Shown in pieces: positions 17,896 to 27,091 of a stretch of DNA of 54,048 nt; the stretch's first letter is position 1, and every line of letters begins with the position of its first letter. A program made the translations under genes and the position numbers. The notes beneath the pieces are model-generated. The model was not told the DNA's origin. It did not search any database and saw nothing but the letters and a program-made list of their open reading frames with translations. The DNA is from Promethearchaeota archaeon (GTDB taxonomy: Archaea > Asgardarchaeota > Lokiarchaeia > Sigynarchaeales > SOKP01): positions 1-54,048 of the forward strand of contig JAHLWT010000024.1 in the NCBI GenBank assembly GCA_019057775.1, in the 5' to 3' direction.

Positions 17896-19755
17896 ATGGG
17901 AAAGATTTTAAGAGTCGATTTAACTAATGGAAAAATAAGCGAAGAATTTCCTGATAAGGAAACTTTAAAATTGTACCTAGGAGGTGCAGGATTAGCCACT
18001 AAGTATTTGATTGATGAAGTACCAAAAGGAGCTGATCCATTGGGGCCAGAAAATAAACTAATTTTTATGACTGGACCTTTAACTGGGACACCTTCACCTA
18101 GTACAGGACGGTATTGTGTTGTTGCTAAATCTCCGCTTACCGGATTATGGGGTGAAGCGAATTCTGCTGGTTTTTGGGGTCGAGATCTCAAGAGATCGGG
18201 ATTTGATGGAGTTATCTTCGAGGGGATGTCATCTAAACCAGTATACCTTGTTACTGAAGATGGAAAAGCTGAACTTAGAGATGCATCTCATCTTTGGGGT
18301 AAGAACACTTCGGATACTACAAGACTTATCAAAGAAGAACTTGGTGATAAGTTCAATGTTGCATGCATAGGAATTGGTGGGGAGAATTTAGTTAAATATG
18401 CAGCTGTTATGAATGATTGTGATAAACCTAATTACGGTAGAGCAGCAGGTCGATGTGGAATGGGTACAGTAATGGGTGCTAAGAAGGTTAAAGCAATCGC
18501 ATCAAAGGGAAATGCAAAAATTGAGGTTGCAAACCCAGAGGAATTTAAAGAAGAAGCTAAAAAACGATTTGAATGGGTAAACCAAAGTCTATTAAAAATG
18601 ACCCTGGAAGTATTTGGAACAGCCACTATGGTTGATTTAGTTGGTATTAAGGGTGGTTTACCTACAAGAAATTTTCAAACTGGAGTTTTTCCAAATCTCG
18701 ATAAAATTAATGGAACAGCAATTAATGAAACAATTCTCACGGGACGTAAAGCATGTTTTGCATGTCCGATAGCTTGTGGGAGAATTTCAGAAATTAAAGA
18801 AGGTAAATACAAAAGTTCTGGAGAAGGACCAGAATATGAAACAATTGGAGCTTTAGGTACGAGTTGTGGGGTAGATAACTTAGAAGCAATAACTTTAGCT
18901 CACTTTCTTTGTAATGAATATGGGATTGATGTAATTTCAGCAGGAGGGTCAATCGCTTTTGCCATGGAATGTTATGAGAAAGGAATATTAACGAAAGAAG
19001 ATACTGATGGATTGGAATTTAATTTTGGAAATGCTGATCTACTTGTGGATATTATCCCTAAAATAAGTAAAAGGGAAGGTATAGGAGATCTCATAGCGGA
19101 AGGTTCAAGAAATATGGCAAATAAACTAGGACATGATTCAATGAGGTTTGCTATGCATGTTAAAGGTTTAGAACTCCCCGCTTATGATAGTAGAGCTGCT
19201 AAAATCTGTGGATTAGGTTTTGCCGTTGCGAATAGAGGAGGCTGTCACATCACTGGATACATAGAAGGTCCCGCATTTTTGTCGATGCCATTCATGATTG
19301 TTGAAAATGCCATGGTTGGAGATATACTTTCAGAAAATGTAGAAGATACTAAGGTAAATAAAGATTTTGAAGATGCCTTTGGAGTGTTTGATTCTATTGG
19401 CGCTTGTAAATTTATGGGGATGGTTTTATCTTCAGAGGATTGGGCTTCATTAATTGAAAAATTACTAGGATACAAATTTACTGTAGAAGACTTTGCAAAA
19501 ACCGGGGAAAGATTATATAATCTTGCAAGAGTTTATAATATGAGAGAAGGAGCTACAAGAGCAGATGATACACTTCCTGCCCGACTATTAGAAGAACCCA
19601 TGCCAGAAGGACCAGCAAAAGGGCATGTGGTAAATTTAGATCCTCTATTAGATGCATATTACGATTATCGTGGATGGGATAAAGAAACTGGAAAACCAAC
19701 TAAGGAGAAACTAAAAGAACTTGATTTAGAATGGGCTATTAAAGAAATTTATTAA
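17896..19755 (+). CDS. aor: Tungsten-dependent aldehyde ferredoxin oxidoreductase
   Basis: A 619-residue AOR-family enzyme that oxidises aldehydes to carboxylic acids (or the reverse) with ferredoxin and a tungsto-bispterin cofactor. The 4Fe-4S cysteines are C287, C290 and C294 (ACFACPIACG) plus C504 (SIGACKF), spaced as in characterised hyperthermophile AOR. Pterin-binding landmarks include GPLTGTPSPSTGRY, the AAGRCGMG segment, ELPAYDSRAAK and RGGCHITGY. The C-terminal DDTLPARLLEEPMPEGPAKG is typical. The next genes encode an acyl-CoA ligase and an SCP2 protein, so the product acid is probably activated to a CoA ester. The true start may be the ATT at 17884. Confidence 0.93.
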   Translation: MGKILRVDLTNGKISEEFPDKETLKLYLGGAGLATKYLIDEVPKGADPLGPENKLIFMTGPLTGTPSPSTGRYCVVAKSPLTGLWGEANSAGFWGRDLKRSGFDGVIFEGMSSKPVYLVTEDGKAELRDASHLWGKNTSDTTRLIKEELGDKFNVACIGIGGENLVKYAAVMNDCDKPNYGRAAGRCGMGTVMGAKKVKAIASKGNAKIEVANPEEFKEEAKKRFEWVNQSLLKMTLEVFGTATMVDLVGIKGGLPTRNFQTGVFPNLDKINGTAINETILTGRKACFACPIACGRISEIKEGKYKSSGEGPEYETIGALGTSCGVDNLEAITLAHFLCNEYGIDVISAGGSIAFAMECYEKGILTKEDTDGLEFNFGNADLLVDIIPKISKREGIGDLIAEGSRNMANKLGHDSMRFAMHVKGLELPAYDSRAAKICGLGFAVANRGGCHITGYIEGPAFLSMPFMIVENAMVGDILSENVEDTKVNKDFEDAFGVFDSIGACKFMGMVLSSEDWASLIEKLLGYKFTVEDFAKTGERLYNLARVYNMREGATRADDTLPARLLEEPMPEGPAKGHVVNLDPLLDAYYDYRGWDKETGKPTKEKLKELDLEWAIKEIY

Positions 19756-19791
19756 TGATTACCTCTCAAAAAGATATATATTGGTGAGAAT

Positions 19792-21501
19792 ATGGTTGAA
19801 AAAGAGAAAATAGGTTATGCCGATAAACCTTGGCAAAAAGCCTACTTTATTGGACCATTTAAACTAAAGCCATCTATGGAACCCTATCCAAAAATAAATG
19901 TCTACCAATTTCTTGAAGATAGTGCAACAAATTATCCTGATAATGTTGCATGTGTCTATGTTGATGAAGAAATTACATATAAAGAATTAAAGCTACGAGT
20001 AGATAAGCTAGCAAATGCTTTTTTAGATTTTGGACTAAAAAAAGGAGATATGGTTGCTTCAGTACTTCCATCGTGTCCTGAGTTTATTTTAACAGATTAC
20101 GCTGCAATGAAAATAGGAGCTGTTCATGTTCCACTAAGTATTTTACATAAAACAAATGATTTACTATATGAAATTAAAGAAAGTGGAGCTAAGACAATTG
20201 TCTGTTCTTATAGAAGATTAGAAAGAATCGACGAAGTAAAAAATAATGTCAATCTTAAAACTATAATTTATACTCCCACCAAGTTATTTCCCGGTTATAA
20301 ATTGCCTGAAATGAAAGAAGTATCAAAGGAAGGTTACTACTTACTTAATGATCTCCTAGAAAAATATGAACCCCTTGAAGAACAAGTAGAAATAGATCCT
20401 CTTAATGATTTAGCTTTATTACCCTTTACCGGTGGAACAACCGGATTACCAAAAGGTACAATGCTAACTCATTTTAATATAACTTCTAATATAAGACAAT
20501 CAATACAATGGATGATGGAACCATTAAAGATAGGTATTATCGGAAAATCCTCCATAGTTGTATGTGTTCCAGTTTTTCACCAGTATGGACACTGGGCAAT
20601 TCACGCGGGAATTTCTTGGGGGCTAAAGATATTTCTAATGGATCCAAGAGATATGAAAAAAATTGCCCAAACAATAACGAAAGCACGTCCATTCATTGTG
20701 TTTGCCGTTCCGACTCATTATCTCTATTTAAAGGATCTAAGCATTCCAAAAGCTCAAATCTTTTATTATTCCGCAGCAGCAGCCTTGCCTTCCGAGGTAG
20801 CCGAAGAATTTGAGGCCGTTAGTGGAGTTCCCATGGGAGAAGGATATGGTGCGACCGAAACAACTGCAGCTGTTAGTATAAACCTCTCTGCTTTATCAAA
20901 AGTTACCGGGTTTATGAAAGAGGTTAAAAGGGGTGTTGGAATACCTGTTCCAGATACGGAAATCAGAATTGTTGGACCCGACGGAAAGGATGTACCTTTT
21001 GGAGAACCTGGTGAGATTTGGGTTAAAGGTCCTCAAGTAATGAAAGGATATTGGCCCGAAGCAGGAAAAGGGTTAATGGAAGGGAATTGGCTACCTATGG
21101 GAGATGTCGCTGTAATGGACGAAGATGGCTATTTTCACATTGTTGATCGAATTAAAGACATGATTAATGTATCTGGAAATAAGGTGTATTCAAGAGTAAT
21201 TGATGATCTTTTAATTGAGCATCCTGCAGTTGATGTGGCTGGAGTTATTGGAATCCCTGACCCAGAACGCCCAGGTAGCGAAAGAGTAAAAGCTTTTATT
21301 CAATTGAAAAAGGACTTTAAGAACAAGGTAAAAGAAGAAGATTTCATTGAATATTTGAAAGATAAAGTTAAACCATACGCTTTACCAAAAATTGTAGAAT
21401 TTAAAGATGATTTACCACTTACAATGGTTATGAAGCTTTTTAAGAAGAAATTAAGAGAAGAAGAAATAGCGAAAATGAAAGAAAAAGGAGAGTTAAAGTA
21501 A
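19792..21501 (+). CDS. AMP-forming acyl-CoA synthetase
   Basis: A 569-residue ANL-superfamily ligase that activates a carboxylic acid with ATP and CoA. Motifs are the P-loop FTGGTTGLPKGTMLTH (about 212-227), GEGYGATETTAA, the ATP-ribose aspartate in PMGDVAVMDEDGYFHIVDR, and MINVSGNKVYSR. A C-terminal domain with the catalytic lysine region (LPKIVEF, then LTMVMKLFKKKLRE) follows. Medium- or long-chain fatty or aromatic acids are the likely substrates; specificity is not readable. A GGTGAG ribosome-binding site precedes the ATG. It is 36 bases after the AOR gene, indicating co-transcription. Confidence 0.9.
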   Translation: MVEKEKIGYADKPWQKAYFIGPFKLKPSMEPYPKINVYQFLEDSATNYPDNVACVYVDEEITYKELKLRVDKLANAFLDFGLKKGDMVASVLPSCPEFILTDYAAMKIGAVHVPLSILHKTNDLLYEIKESGAKTIVCSYRRLERIDEVKNNVNLKTIIYTPTKLFPGYKLPEMKEVSKEGYYLLNDLLEKYEPLEEQVEIDPLNDLALLPFTGGTTGLPKGTMLTHFNITSNIRQSIQWMMEPLKIGIIGKSSIVVCVPVFHQYGHWAIHAGISWGLKIFLMDPRDMKKIAQTITKARPFIVFAVPTHYLYLKDLSIPKAQIFYYSAAAALPSEVAEEFEAVSGVPMGEGYGATETTAAVSINLSALSKVTGFMKEVKRGVGIPVPDTEIRIVGPDGKDVPFGEPGEIWVKGPQVMKGYWPEAGKGLMEGNWLPMGDVAVMDEDGYFHIVDRIKDMINVSGNKVYSRVIDDLLIEHPAVDVAGVIGIPDPERPGSERVKAFIQLKKDFKNKVKEEDFIEYLKDKVKPYALPKIVEFKDDLPLTMVMKLFKKKLREEEIAKMKEKGELK

Positions 21502-21635
21502 CTTGACTTTAATCAAAATAAACAAAATCACTTTTTTTTAGTGTTGCAAAAACTAGAATATTTATTAAAATCTTTATTAAATACAATATACAATTAAAAC
21601 CAAATAAATAAAATTAGTAAAATTAAGTGATAAGT

Positions 21636-22058
21636 ATGAAATTTGGAACACCTGAATGGGCAGAAGCATACCGAAAGGCCATTAATGCTAATGAAAATTA
21701 TAGGGAAGCCGCAGGACCAGAGGGATTTCCTCCAGATGGATGGGAAGGTGATTTTCTCTTTGTAATTGAGCCTGCTGGAAATTTAGATCATGAGATACGA
21801 ATGTTTGTAGGGCTATATCATGGAGAATGTACAGAAACTAGAATATTAGAGGAAGGGGAAGAGGTAGACGCTGAATATGAGTACGCGGGATCATATGAGG
21901 CATGGGTACAGATTTTAAAAAAGGAATTGGATCCAATACGAGGCTTGCTTGCTGGAAAATTTAAATTAAAAGGCGATATGGCTAAAGTATTAAGAGCTAC
22001 AAGGGCAGCAGCAGAACTTGTCAACAGTACTACGGCATTTGAAACAGAATTCTACTAG
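21636..22058 (+). CDS. SCP2-type sterol/lipid-carrier protein
   Basis: A 140-residue single-domain protein resembling the SCP2 sterol-carrier fold. It has an N-terminal helix with TPEWAEAYRKAINANENYREA, a beta-sheet core with LFVIEPAGNLDHEIRMFVGL, and a closing region with GLLAGKFKLKGDMAKVLR, the G-K-x-K-x-x-G-D pattern typical of SCP2 domains. Such proteins bind acyl chains or acyl-CoA in a hydrophobic tunnel. Following the AOR and acyl-CoA synthetase genes, it may carry the acyl product. I chose the ATG at 21636 over the GTG at 21627 because it gives the usual N-terminus. Confidence 0.8.
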   Translation: MKFGTPEWAEAYRKAINANENYREAAGPEGFPPDGWEGDFLFVIEPAGNLDHEIRMFVGLYHGECTETRILEEGEEVDAEYEYAGSYEAWVQILKKELDPIRGLLAGKFKLKGDMAKVLRATRAAAELVNSTTAFETEFY

Positions 22059-22153
22059 TGTAAGGAAAGTTTATTTAATTTTTTTTCTTTTTATTACATT
22101 TTTTAATTACTGATCACATTTTATTGTTATCCTTAATTTTTTTATTTTGTAAC

Positions 22154-22963
22154 ATGCAAAACAACGATACTAATTTAATTGAATTAACTTCCAAACAAGT
22201 CTATTTTTTTGATTTAGACGGTACAATTTATTTAGGAGATCGTTTATTTGAAGGTGTTATTGATTTAATCAATCTTTTAAAGAGAAAAGAAAAAGATATC
22301 TTCTTCCTTTCTAATAATTCCAGTAAATCAACAGAAGATTACCTAAAAAAATTGAAAAAATTTAACCTAGACATCACGCGAGAGAATGTGATTTTATCCC
22401 AGCACCCAACTATCGATTATTTAAAAAAAAATAATTATGTTAAAATTTTCTTATTAGGCACTCGATCTCTAAAAAGTGAATTTATCAAAGAGGGATTTGA
22501 AATTACTGAAGATGATCCCGAAATATTAGTTCTTGCATTTGATCAAGAATTAACTTACAAGCGTTTAGAGAAAGCAGCTTATTTTCTTCAAAATGAAAAC
22601 AGTCCCTATATTGCTACCCACCTAGATGATAGGTGCCCTACTGAAAGGGGATACATTCCCGATGCAGGAGGAATTGCTTCTCTTTTGTTTAAAACAACAG
22701 AACGATCACCTAGAGTTTTTGGAAAGCCTAATAAAGAAATGCTTTTATTTAAATTAGAACAGTTAGAAAAATCGCCAAAAGATGCTATAATCTTTGGAGA
22801 TAGGCTTTATACCGATATAAGAATGGGCAACGAGGCAGGAATTACAACTTGCTGCGTTTTATCAGGAGAAACTACAAAGGAGTCCATTAAGAATAGCGAA
22901 TATAAACCAGACTTCATTATAAATGGGATCTGGGATCTTTTAAATGAATTCCTTAAGTTATAA
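22154..22963 (+). CDS. HAD-superfamily IIA (NagD-like) phosphatase
   Basis: A 269-residue HAD hydrolase with the C2B cap of the NagD/4-nitrophenylphosphatase group. Motif I is FFDLDGTIYLGD (nucleophile Asp20, Asp22), motif II is FLSNNSSKS, motif III is the Lys of GKPNKEM, and motif IV is IFGDRLYTDIRMGNEAGI. It dephosphorylates small metabolites, perhaps a sugar phosphate or phosphoglycolate; substrate unknown. I placed the start at the ATG (22154); a TTG 30 bases upstream would add a hydrophobic stretch with no match to family members. It stands alone between the SCP2 gene and ppdK. Confidence 0.88.
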   Translation: MQNNDTNLIELTSKQVYFFDLDGTIYLGDRLFEGVIDLINLLKRKEKDIFFLSNNSSKSTEDYLKKLKKFNLDITRENVILSQHPTIDYLKKNNYVKIFLLGTRSLKSEFIKEGFEITEDDPEILVLAFDQELTYKRLEKAAYFLQNENSPYIATHLDDRCPTERGYIPDAGGIASLLFKTTERSPRVFGKPNKEMLLFKLEQLEKSPKDAIIFGDRLYTDIRMGNEAGITTCCVLSGETTKESIKNSEYKPDFIINGIWDLLNEFLKL

Positions 22964-23033
22964 TTGAAAGTTATAAATTTTTAGTAGAGCATCCAAAAAT
23001 TTTATTTCAATGACGAATTAACAATTATAAGAA

Positions 23034-23068
23034 ATATTTTACTTAATATTTGAGTAAAATATATAAAG
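23034..23068 (+). promoter_or_regulatory. Putative ppdK promoter with abutting 10-bp dyad
   Basis: A perfect inverted repeat, ATATTTTACT-N9-AGTAAAATAT (23034-23062), runs directly into a TATA-like TATATAAAG (23060-23068). The ppdK ATG is 60 bases downstream. A protein bound to the dyad would cover the BRE side of the promoter. Chance occurrence is possible in DNA this AT-rich. Confidence 0.38.
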
Positions 23069-23127
23069 TAAAATTAGTGTTTTTATTTTATCTGATTTTG
23101 ATGATTTTAGATATTTAGGTAAGAAAA

Positions 23128-25821
23128 ATGAGCATCACCCCAAATAAAAAATTTATCTATGCTTTTAATGAAGGAAATAAAGATTTGAAAAATCTCCTTG
23201 GTGGAAAAGGAGCTAATCTTGCTGAAATGACGAATCTTGGTCTTAACATCCCTCCAGGATTTACAATAACAACTGAAGCATGTTTGTTATATTTTAGAAA
23301 TGCCGAGAAGGTAATGGAAGATTTAAAACCTAGAGTAATCGAGCATTTAAAAACTCTTGAAATTCGTACAGGTAAGAAATTTGGAGATGAAAAGAACCCG
23401 TTATTAGTAAGTGTACGCTCTGGAGCGCCAATGAGCATGCCTGGTATGATGGATACCGTTTTGAACTTAGGATTGAATGACATTAGTGTTTTAGGATTTG
23501 CAGAGCAAACAAGCAATCCACGTCTTTCTTATGACTCATATCGTCGATTTTTACAGATGTTTGGTGATGTAGTAATGGGGATAGGAGACGAAAAATTCGA
23601 GAGAATTATAGACAAATATAAAAGAGCAATAGGGAGAAATGCTCAAGATACAGATCTTGGAGTTATAGATCTACAAAAAATCATCGCTGATTATAAAGCA
23701 TTGTATGAACAAGAAATCGGATCTGTATTTCCTCAAGATCCATTCAACCAACTTTTTCTTTCTATTGAAGCAGTATTTAAGTCTTGGAATAATAGACGCG
23801 CAATAACTTATAGAAAAATTAATAATATTCCTGATTTTGGAACGGCTGTAAATATACAAACTATGGTATTTGGAAATAAAGGATGGAATTCTGGTACGGG
23901 AGTGGCTTTTTCAAGAGATCCATCAACTGGTGAGAATGAAAAATTTGGTGAATATTTGACAAATGCACAAGGGGAAGATGTAGTTGCTGGAATAAGAACT
24001 CCTAAGAAATTGGAAGCAATGAAAGAAGAGTTTCCTGAAATTTATAAAGAACTCTTAGAAACAATGGATAAACTTGAAAGACATTATAGAGATATGCAAG
24101 ATATTGAATTTACGATTGAAGAAGGAAACCTTAAAATATTACAGACTCGAAATGGGAAGCGTACGCCAGCAGCTGCAGTTAAAATTGCTGTTGATATGGT
24201 GAAAGAAGGGTTAATCACCAAAGAACAAGCTATAATGAGAATTGATCCAAAGAAATTATCTAAATTATTATTTAAAAGCATAGATGAGAATTCTATAGTT
24301 CACGTTCTTGCACATGGGATTAGCGCATCACCGGGAGCTGTTTCTGGAAAAGCTATTTTTAATTCTGACAGAGCCGAAAAAATCGCAAATGAAGGTAAAA
24401 AGGATATAATATTGGTAAGACCACAGACAAAACCTGAAGATATTCACGGCTTATATGCCTCCAGTGGAGTGTTAACACAATTTGGAGGAAAAACTTCACA
24501 TGCTGCTGTAGTCGCAAGAGGGATGGGAAAACCCGCTGTGGTTGGGGCCCAAGACGTTGAAATTGACGAAGAGAAAAGGGAATTTAGAGTTGGCGAAATG
24601 GTTATCAAGGAAGGTCAATGGATTACAATTGATGGGACTACCGGACGAATTATTGAAGGAAAAGTTAATCTAATCCAGCCAGAGATAAAAGGAGAGTTTT
24701 TAGAATTATTAGAAATAGCTGATAGTATTAAGACTTTGGGAGTAAGAGCCAATGCAGATACTCCCGCAGATGCTAAAAAAGCAATTGAATTTGGTGCTCA
24801 AGGAATAGGATTAACTAGAACTGAACATATGTTTATGGCTAAAGAAAGATTACCTGTAGTGCAGAAAATGATAATGTCGAGAACAAAAGAAGACAGACAA
24901 GATGCTCTGGATAAAATATTACCAATGCAAAAAAGTGATTTTTTAGAAATATTTAAAATCATGGAAGGAAAGCCAGTAACAATTCGATTATTAGATCCTC
25001 CTCTACATGAATTTTTGCCTGATCTTTCTACTGTTCTATTGGAGAACCAAGAATTAAAAATGACAAACGAACTTTCAAAATCTCTCTTAAATAATAATCC
25101 TTTAGATGATGAAATAGCAAAAAAGAGTAAAGTGATCTCATTAATTAGGTCATTATCAGAAGAAAATCCAATGATGGGGCTAAGAGGTTGCCGTCTTGGG
25201 ATTGTTTGGCCAGAAATCAATGAAATGCAAGTAAAAGCAATTTTTCAAGCAGCTTGCGAGCTTAAAAGCCAAGGTATTGATGTAATTCCCGAAGTTATGA
25301 TCCCCCTTGTAGGAATGCTTTCAGAATTGCAATTCGTTAAAGCGCAACTTATGCAAGTTGCTTTAGAAACAATTAAGGAATATGAGGTAGATTTAGATTT
25401 TTCTTTTGGTACAATGATAGAAATTCCTAGAGCTGCCTTAACAGCTGATGAAATTGCAATGGAAGCCGAATTTTTTTCGTTTGGAACTAATGATCTAACA
25501 CAAATGACTTATGGGTTTAGTAGGGATGACGCAGAAGGAAAATTTATCCCAATTTATCTAAATAAAGAAATTTTGGACAATAATCCTTTCGAAATCTTAG
25601 ATCAAGATGGAGTTGGTAAGTTAATGAAGATGGCCATAAAATTAGGAAAACAGACAAGACCTGATTTAAAAACCGGTATCTGTGGAGAGCATGGTGGAGA
25701 ACCAAGTTCTATTAAATTTGCACACTCAATTGGTCTGGATTATGTTTCCTGCTCTCCATTTAGAATTCCAATTGCCAAAATTGCTGCTGCTCAAGCGGTT
25801 ATTGAGCAAAGGGAAGAATAA
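23128..25821 (+). CDS. ppdK: Pyruvate phosphate dikinase
   Basis: An 897-residue PPDK that interconverts pyruvate, ATP and phosphate with PEP, AMP and pyrophosphate. The N-terminal ATP-grasp domain has GGKGANLAEMTNLGLNIPPG and SVRSGAPMSMPGMMDTVLNL. The swivelling domain has GGKTSHAAVVARGMGKP with the phospho-accepting His458. The C-terminal PEP/pyruvate TIM barrel has GIGLTRTEHMF, SFGTNDLTQMTYGFSRDDA and CGEHGGEPSS with the catalytic Cys. The length equals that of typical homodimeric enzymes. In anaerobic archaea it works in glycolysis or gluconeogenesis, saving energy through pyrophosphate. It appears to be monocistronic with its own promoter. Confidence 0.97.
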   Translation: MSITPNKKFIYAFNEGNKDLKNLLGGKGANLAEMTNLGLNIPPGFTITTEACLLYFRNAEKVMEDLKPRVIEHLKTLEIRTGKKFGDEKNPLLVSVRSGAPMSMPGMMDTVLNLGLNDISVLGFAEQTSNPRLSYDSYRRFLQMFGDVVMGIGDEKFERIIDKYKRAIGRNAQDTDLGVIDLQKIIADYKALYEQEIGSVFPQDPFNQLFLSIEAVFKSWNNRRAITYRKINNIPDFGTAVNIQTMVFGNKGWNSGTGVAFSRDPSTGENEKFGEYLTNAQGEDVVAGIRTPKKLEAMKEEFPEIYKELLETMDKLERHYRDMQDIEFTIEEGNLKILQTRNGKRTPAAAVKIAVDMVKEGLITKEQAIMRIDPKKLSKLLFKSIDENSIVHVLAHGISASPGAVSGKAIFNSDRAEKIANEGKKDIILVRPQTKPEDIHGLYASSGVLTQFGGKTSHAAVVARGMGKPAVVGAQDVEIDEEKREFRVGEMVIKEGQWITIDGTTGRIIEGKVNLIQPEIKGEFLELLEIADSIKTLGVRANADTPADAKKAIEFGAQGIGLTRTEHMFMAKERLPVVQKMIMSRTKEDRQDALDKILPMQKSDFLEIFKIMEGKPVTIRLLDPPLHEFLPDLSTVLLENQELKMTNELSKSLLNNNPLDDEIAKKSKVISLIRSLSEENPMMGLRGCRLGIVWPEINEMQVKAIFQAACELKSQGIDVIPEVMIPLVGMLSELQFVKAQLMQVALETIKEYEVDLDFSFGTMIEIPRAALTADEIAMEAEFFSFGTNDLTQMTYGFSRDDAEGKFIPIYLNKEILDNNPFEILDQDGVGKLMKMAIKLGKQTRPDLKTGICGEHGGEPSSIKFAHSIGLDYVSCSPFRIPIAKIAAAQAVIEQREE

Positions 25822-25850
25822 TATTTTCTAATTTTTTTAAAGAATGATAT

Positions 25851-25869
25851 TCGATAAAGATTTTATCGA
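25851..25869 (+). promoter_or_regulatory. Inverted repeat between ppdK and tyrS
   Basis: A perfect 8-bp dyad, TCGATAAA-N3-TTTATCGA, lies 30 bases after the ppdK stop and about 20 bases before a TATA-like GTGTATATTTA that would drive tyrS. It may be an operator of tyrS or a transcript-end hairpin of ppdK. Confidence 0.3.
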
Positions 25870-25906
25870 TATAAGTATTTACTAGTGTATATTTAGTATA
25901 TATTTA

Positions 25907-27022
25907 ATGATTAAGATTATGCCTTTAACTATAGATGAAAGATTAGAATTATTGAAGGAAGTTGGAGAAGAAATCATAAGTATTGAAGATCTTGAACAAT
26001 TGTTTCATTGGAAACTCAAGCATAATGAGGAAATATATGCATATGATGGATTTGAACCTTCTGGAAATATTCATATCGCACAAGGGCTTTTAAGAGCAAT
26101 CAATGTAAATAAAATAACTAAGGCTGGAGTTCGGTTTAAATTCTTGGTAGCTGATTGGCATGCAGCAGCAAATAAAAAATTTGGGGGCAATTTAGAAGTA
26201 ATAAAGAAAGTAGGGGATTTTTTTATAGAAGTATGGAAGGTTTGTGGAATGGACTTAAGTAATGTCGAATTTATTTATGCTTCAGATATAGTTAAAGATC
26301 CAAATTATTGGGAACTAGTCTTAAAAATTGGAATTGAAACTACTTTAAAGCGAATTAAACGTTGTACTCAAATTATGGGAAGAAGTGAATCAGATAAACT
26401 TTATGCTTCACAAATATTATATCCTTTAATGCAAACAGCAGATATATTTTATCTTCCAGCAGATATATGTCAGCTTGGTTTAGATCAAAGAAAAGTAAAC
26501 ATGTTAGCAAGAGAAGTTGCAAAGAAATTGAACAAGCCAAAACCAGTAGCGGTTCATCATCACATGTTAATGGGATTAACCAAGCCTCCTAATACTGATT
26601 TAACTGGAGTTGATAGGGTCATTAAGCTTAAAATGTCAAAATCAGATCCAGATACAGCAATTTTTATGTTAGATTCTCCTTTAGATGTAAAGCGGAAAAT
26701 AAATAAAGCATATTGCCCCCCTAAACAGATTAATGAAAATCCAGTTTTAGAGTATTGTAAGTATATAATTTTTGAACTTACTGATACCTTTGTTGTTAAA
26801 CGCCCTGAAAAATATGGAGGGGATGTTAAATATTCATCATATCAAGAATTAGAAGAAGATTTTAGAAATGGTGCTTTAAATCCACCGGATTTAAAACCTG
26901 CAGTAGTTGAATACCTGAACCAATTTTTAGCTCCTGTAATAAAACATTTTGAAACAAACAAAAGGGCTATTGAATTATATCAATTTGTTCAAAATGAATA
27001 TAAAAAAAATAAGGTAAACTAA
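25907..27022 (+). CDS. tyrS: Tyrosyl-tRNA synthetase, archaeal/eukaryotic type
   Basis: A 371-residue class I synthetase. The HIGH-equivalent is in YDGFEPSGNIHIAQG, the tyrosine pocket region is LMQTADIFYLPADICQLGLDQ split over about 169-189, and the KMSKS loop is LKMSKSDP. The length and the absence of an S4 domain are typical of archaeal TyrRS. It charges tRNA-Tyr. The ATG at 25907 is only about 15 bases from the likely TATA box. The ATG at 25919 (residue 5, MPLTIDE) would suit a leaderless transcript better and may be the true start. Confidence 0.95.
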   Translation: MIKIMPLTIDERLELLKEVGEEIISIEDLEQLFHWKLKHNEEIYAYDGFEPSGNIHIAQGLLRAINVNKITKAGVRFKFLVADWHAAANKKFGGNLEVIKKVGDFFIEVWKVCGMDLSNVEFIYASDIVKDPNYWELVLKIGIETTLKRIKRCTQIMGRSESDKLYASQILYPLMQTADIFYLPADICQLGLDQRKVNMLAREVAKKLNKPKPVAVHHHMLMGLTKPPNTDLTGVDRVIKLKMSKSDPDTAIFMLDSPLDVKRKINKAYCPPKQINENPVLEYCKYIIFELTDTFVVKRPEKYGGDVKYSSYQELEEDFRNGALNPPDLKPAVVEYLNQFLAPVIKHFETNKRAIELYQFVQNEYKKNKVN

Positions 27023-27091
27023 TTGTAATTGAAATACTAAATTTTGTTCTTCATATTAATCTAAAGAGAAGTAAAAACTAAAAATCATACA

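Noticed and set aside
24798..25220. 140-codon minus-strand ORF inside ppdK
   Set aside because: Antisense to a highly conserved part of PPDK; no recognisable protein features.
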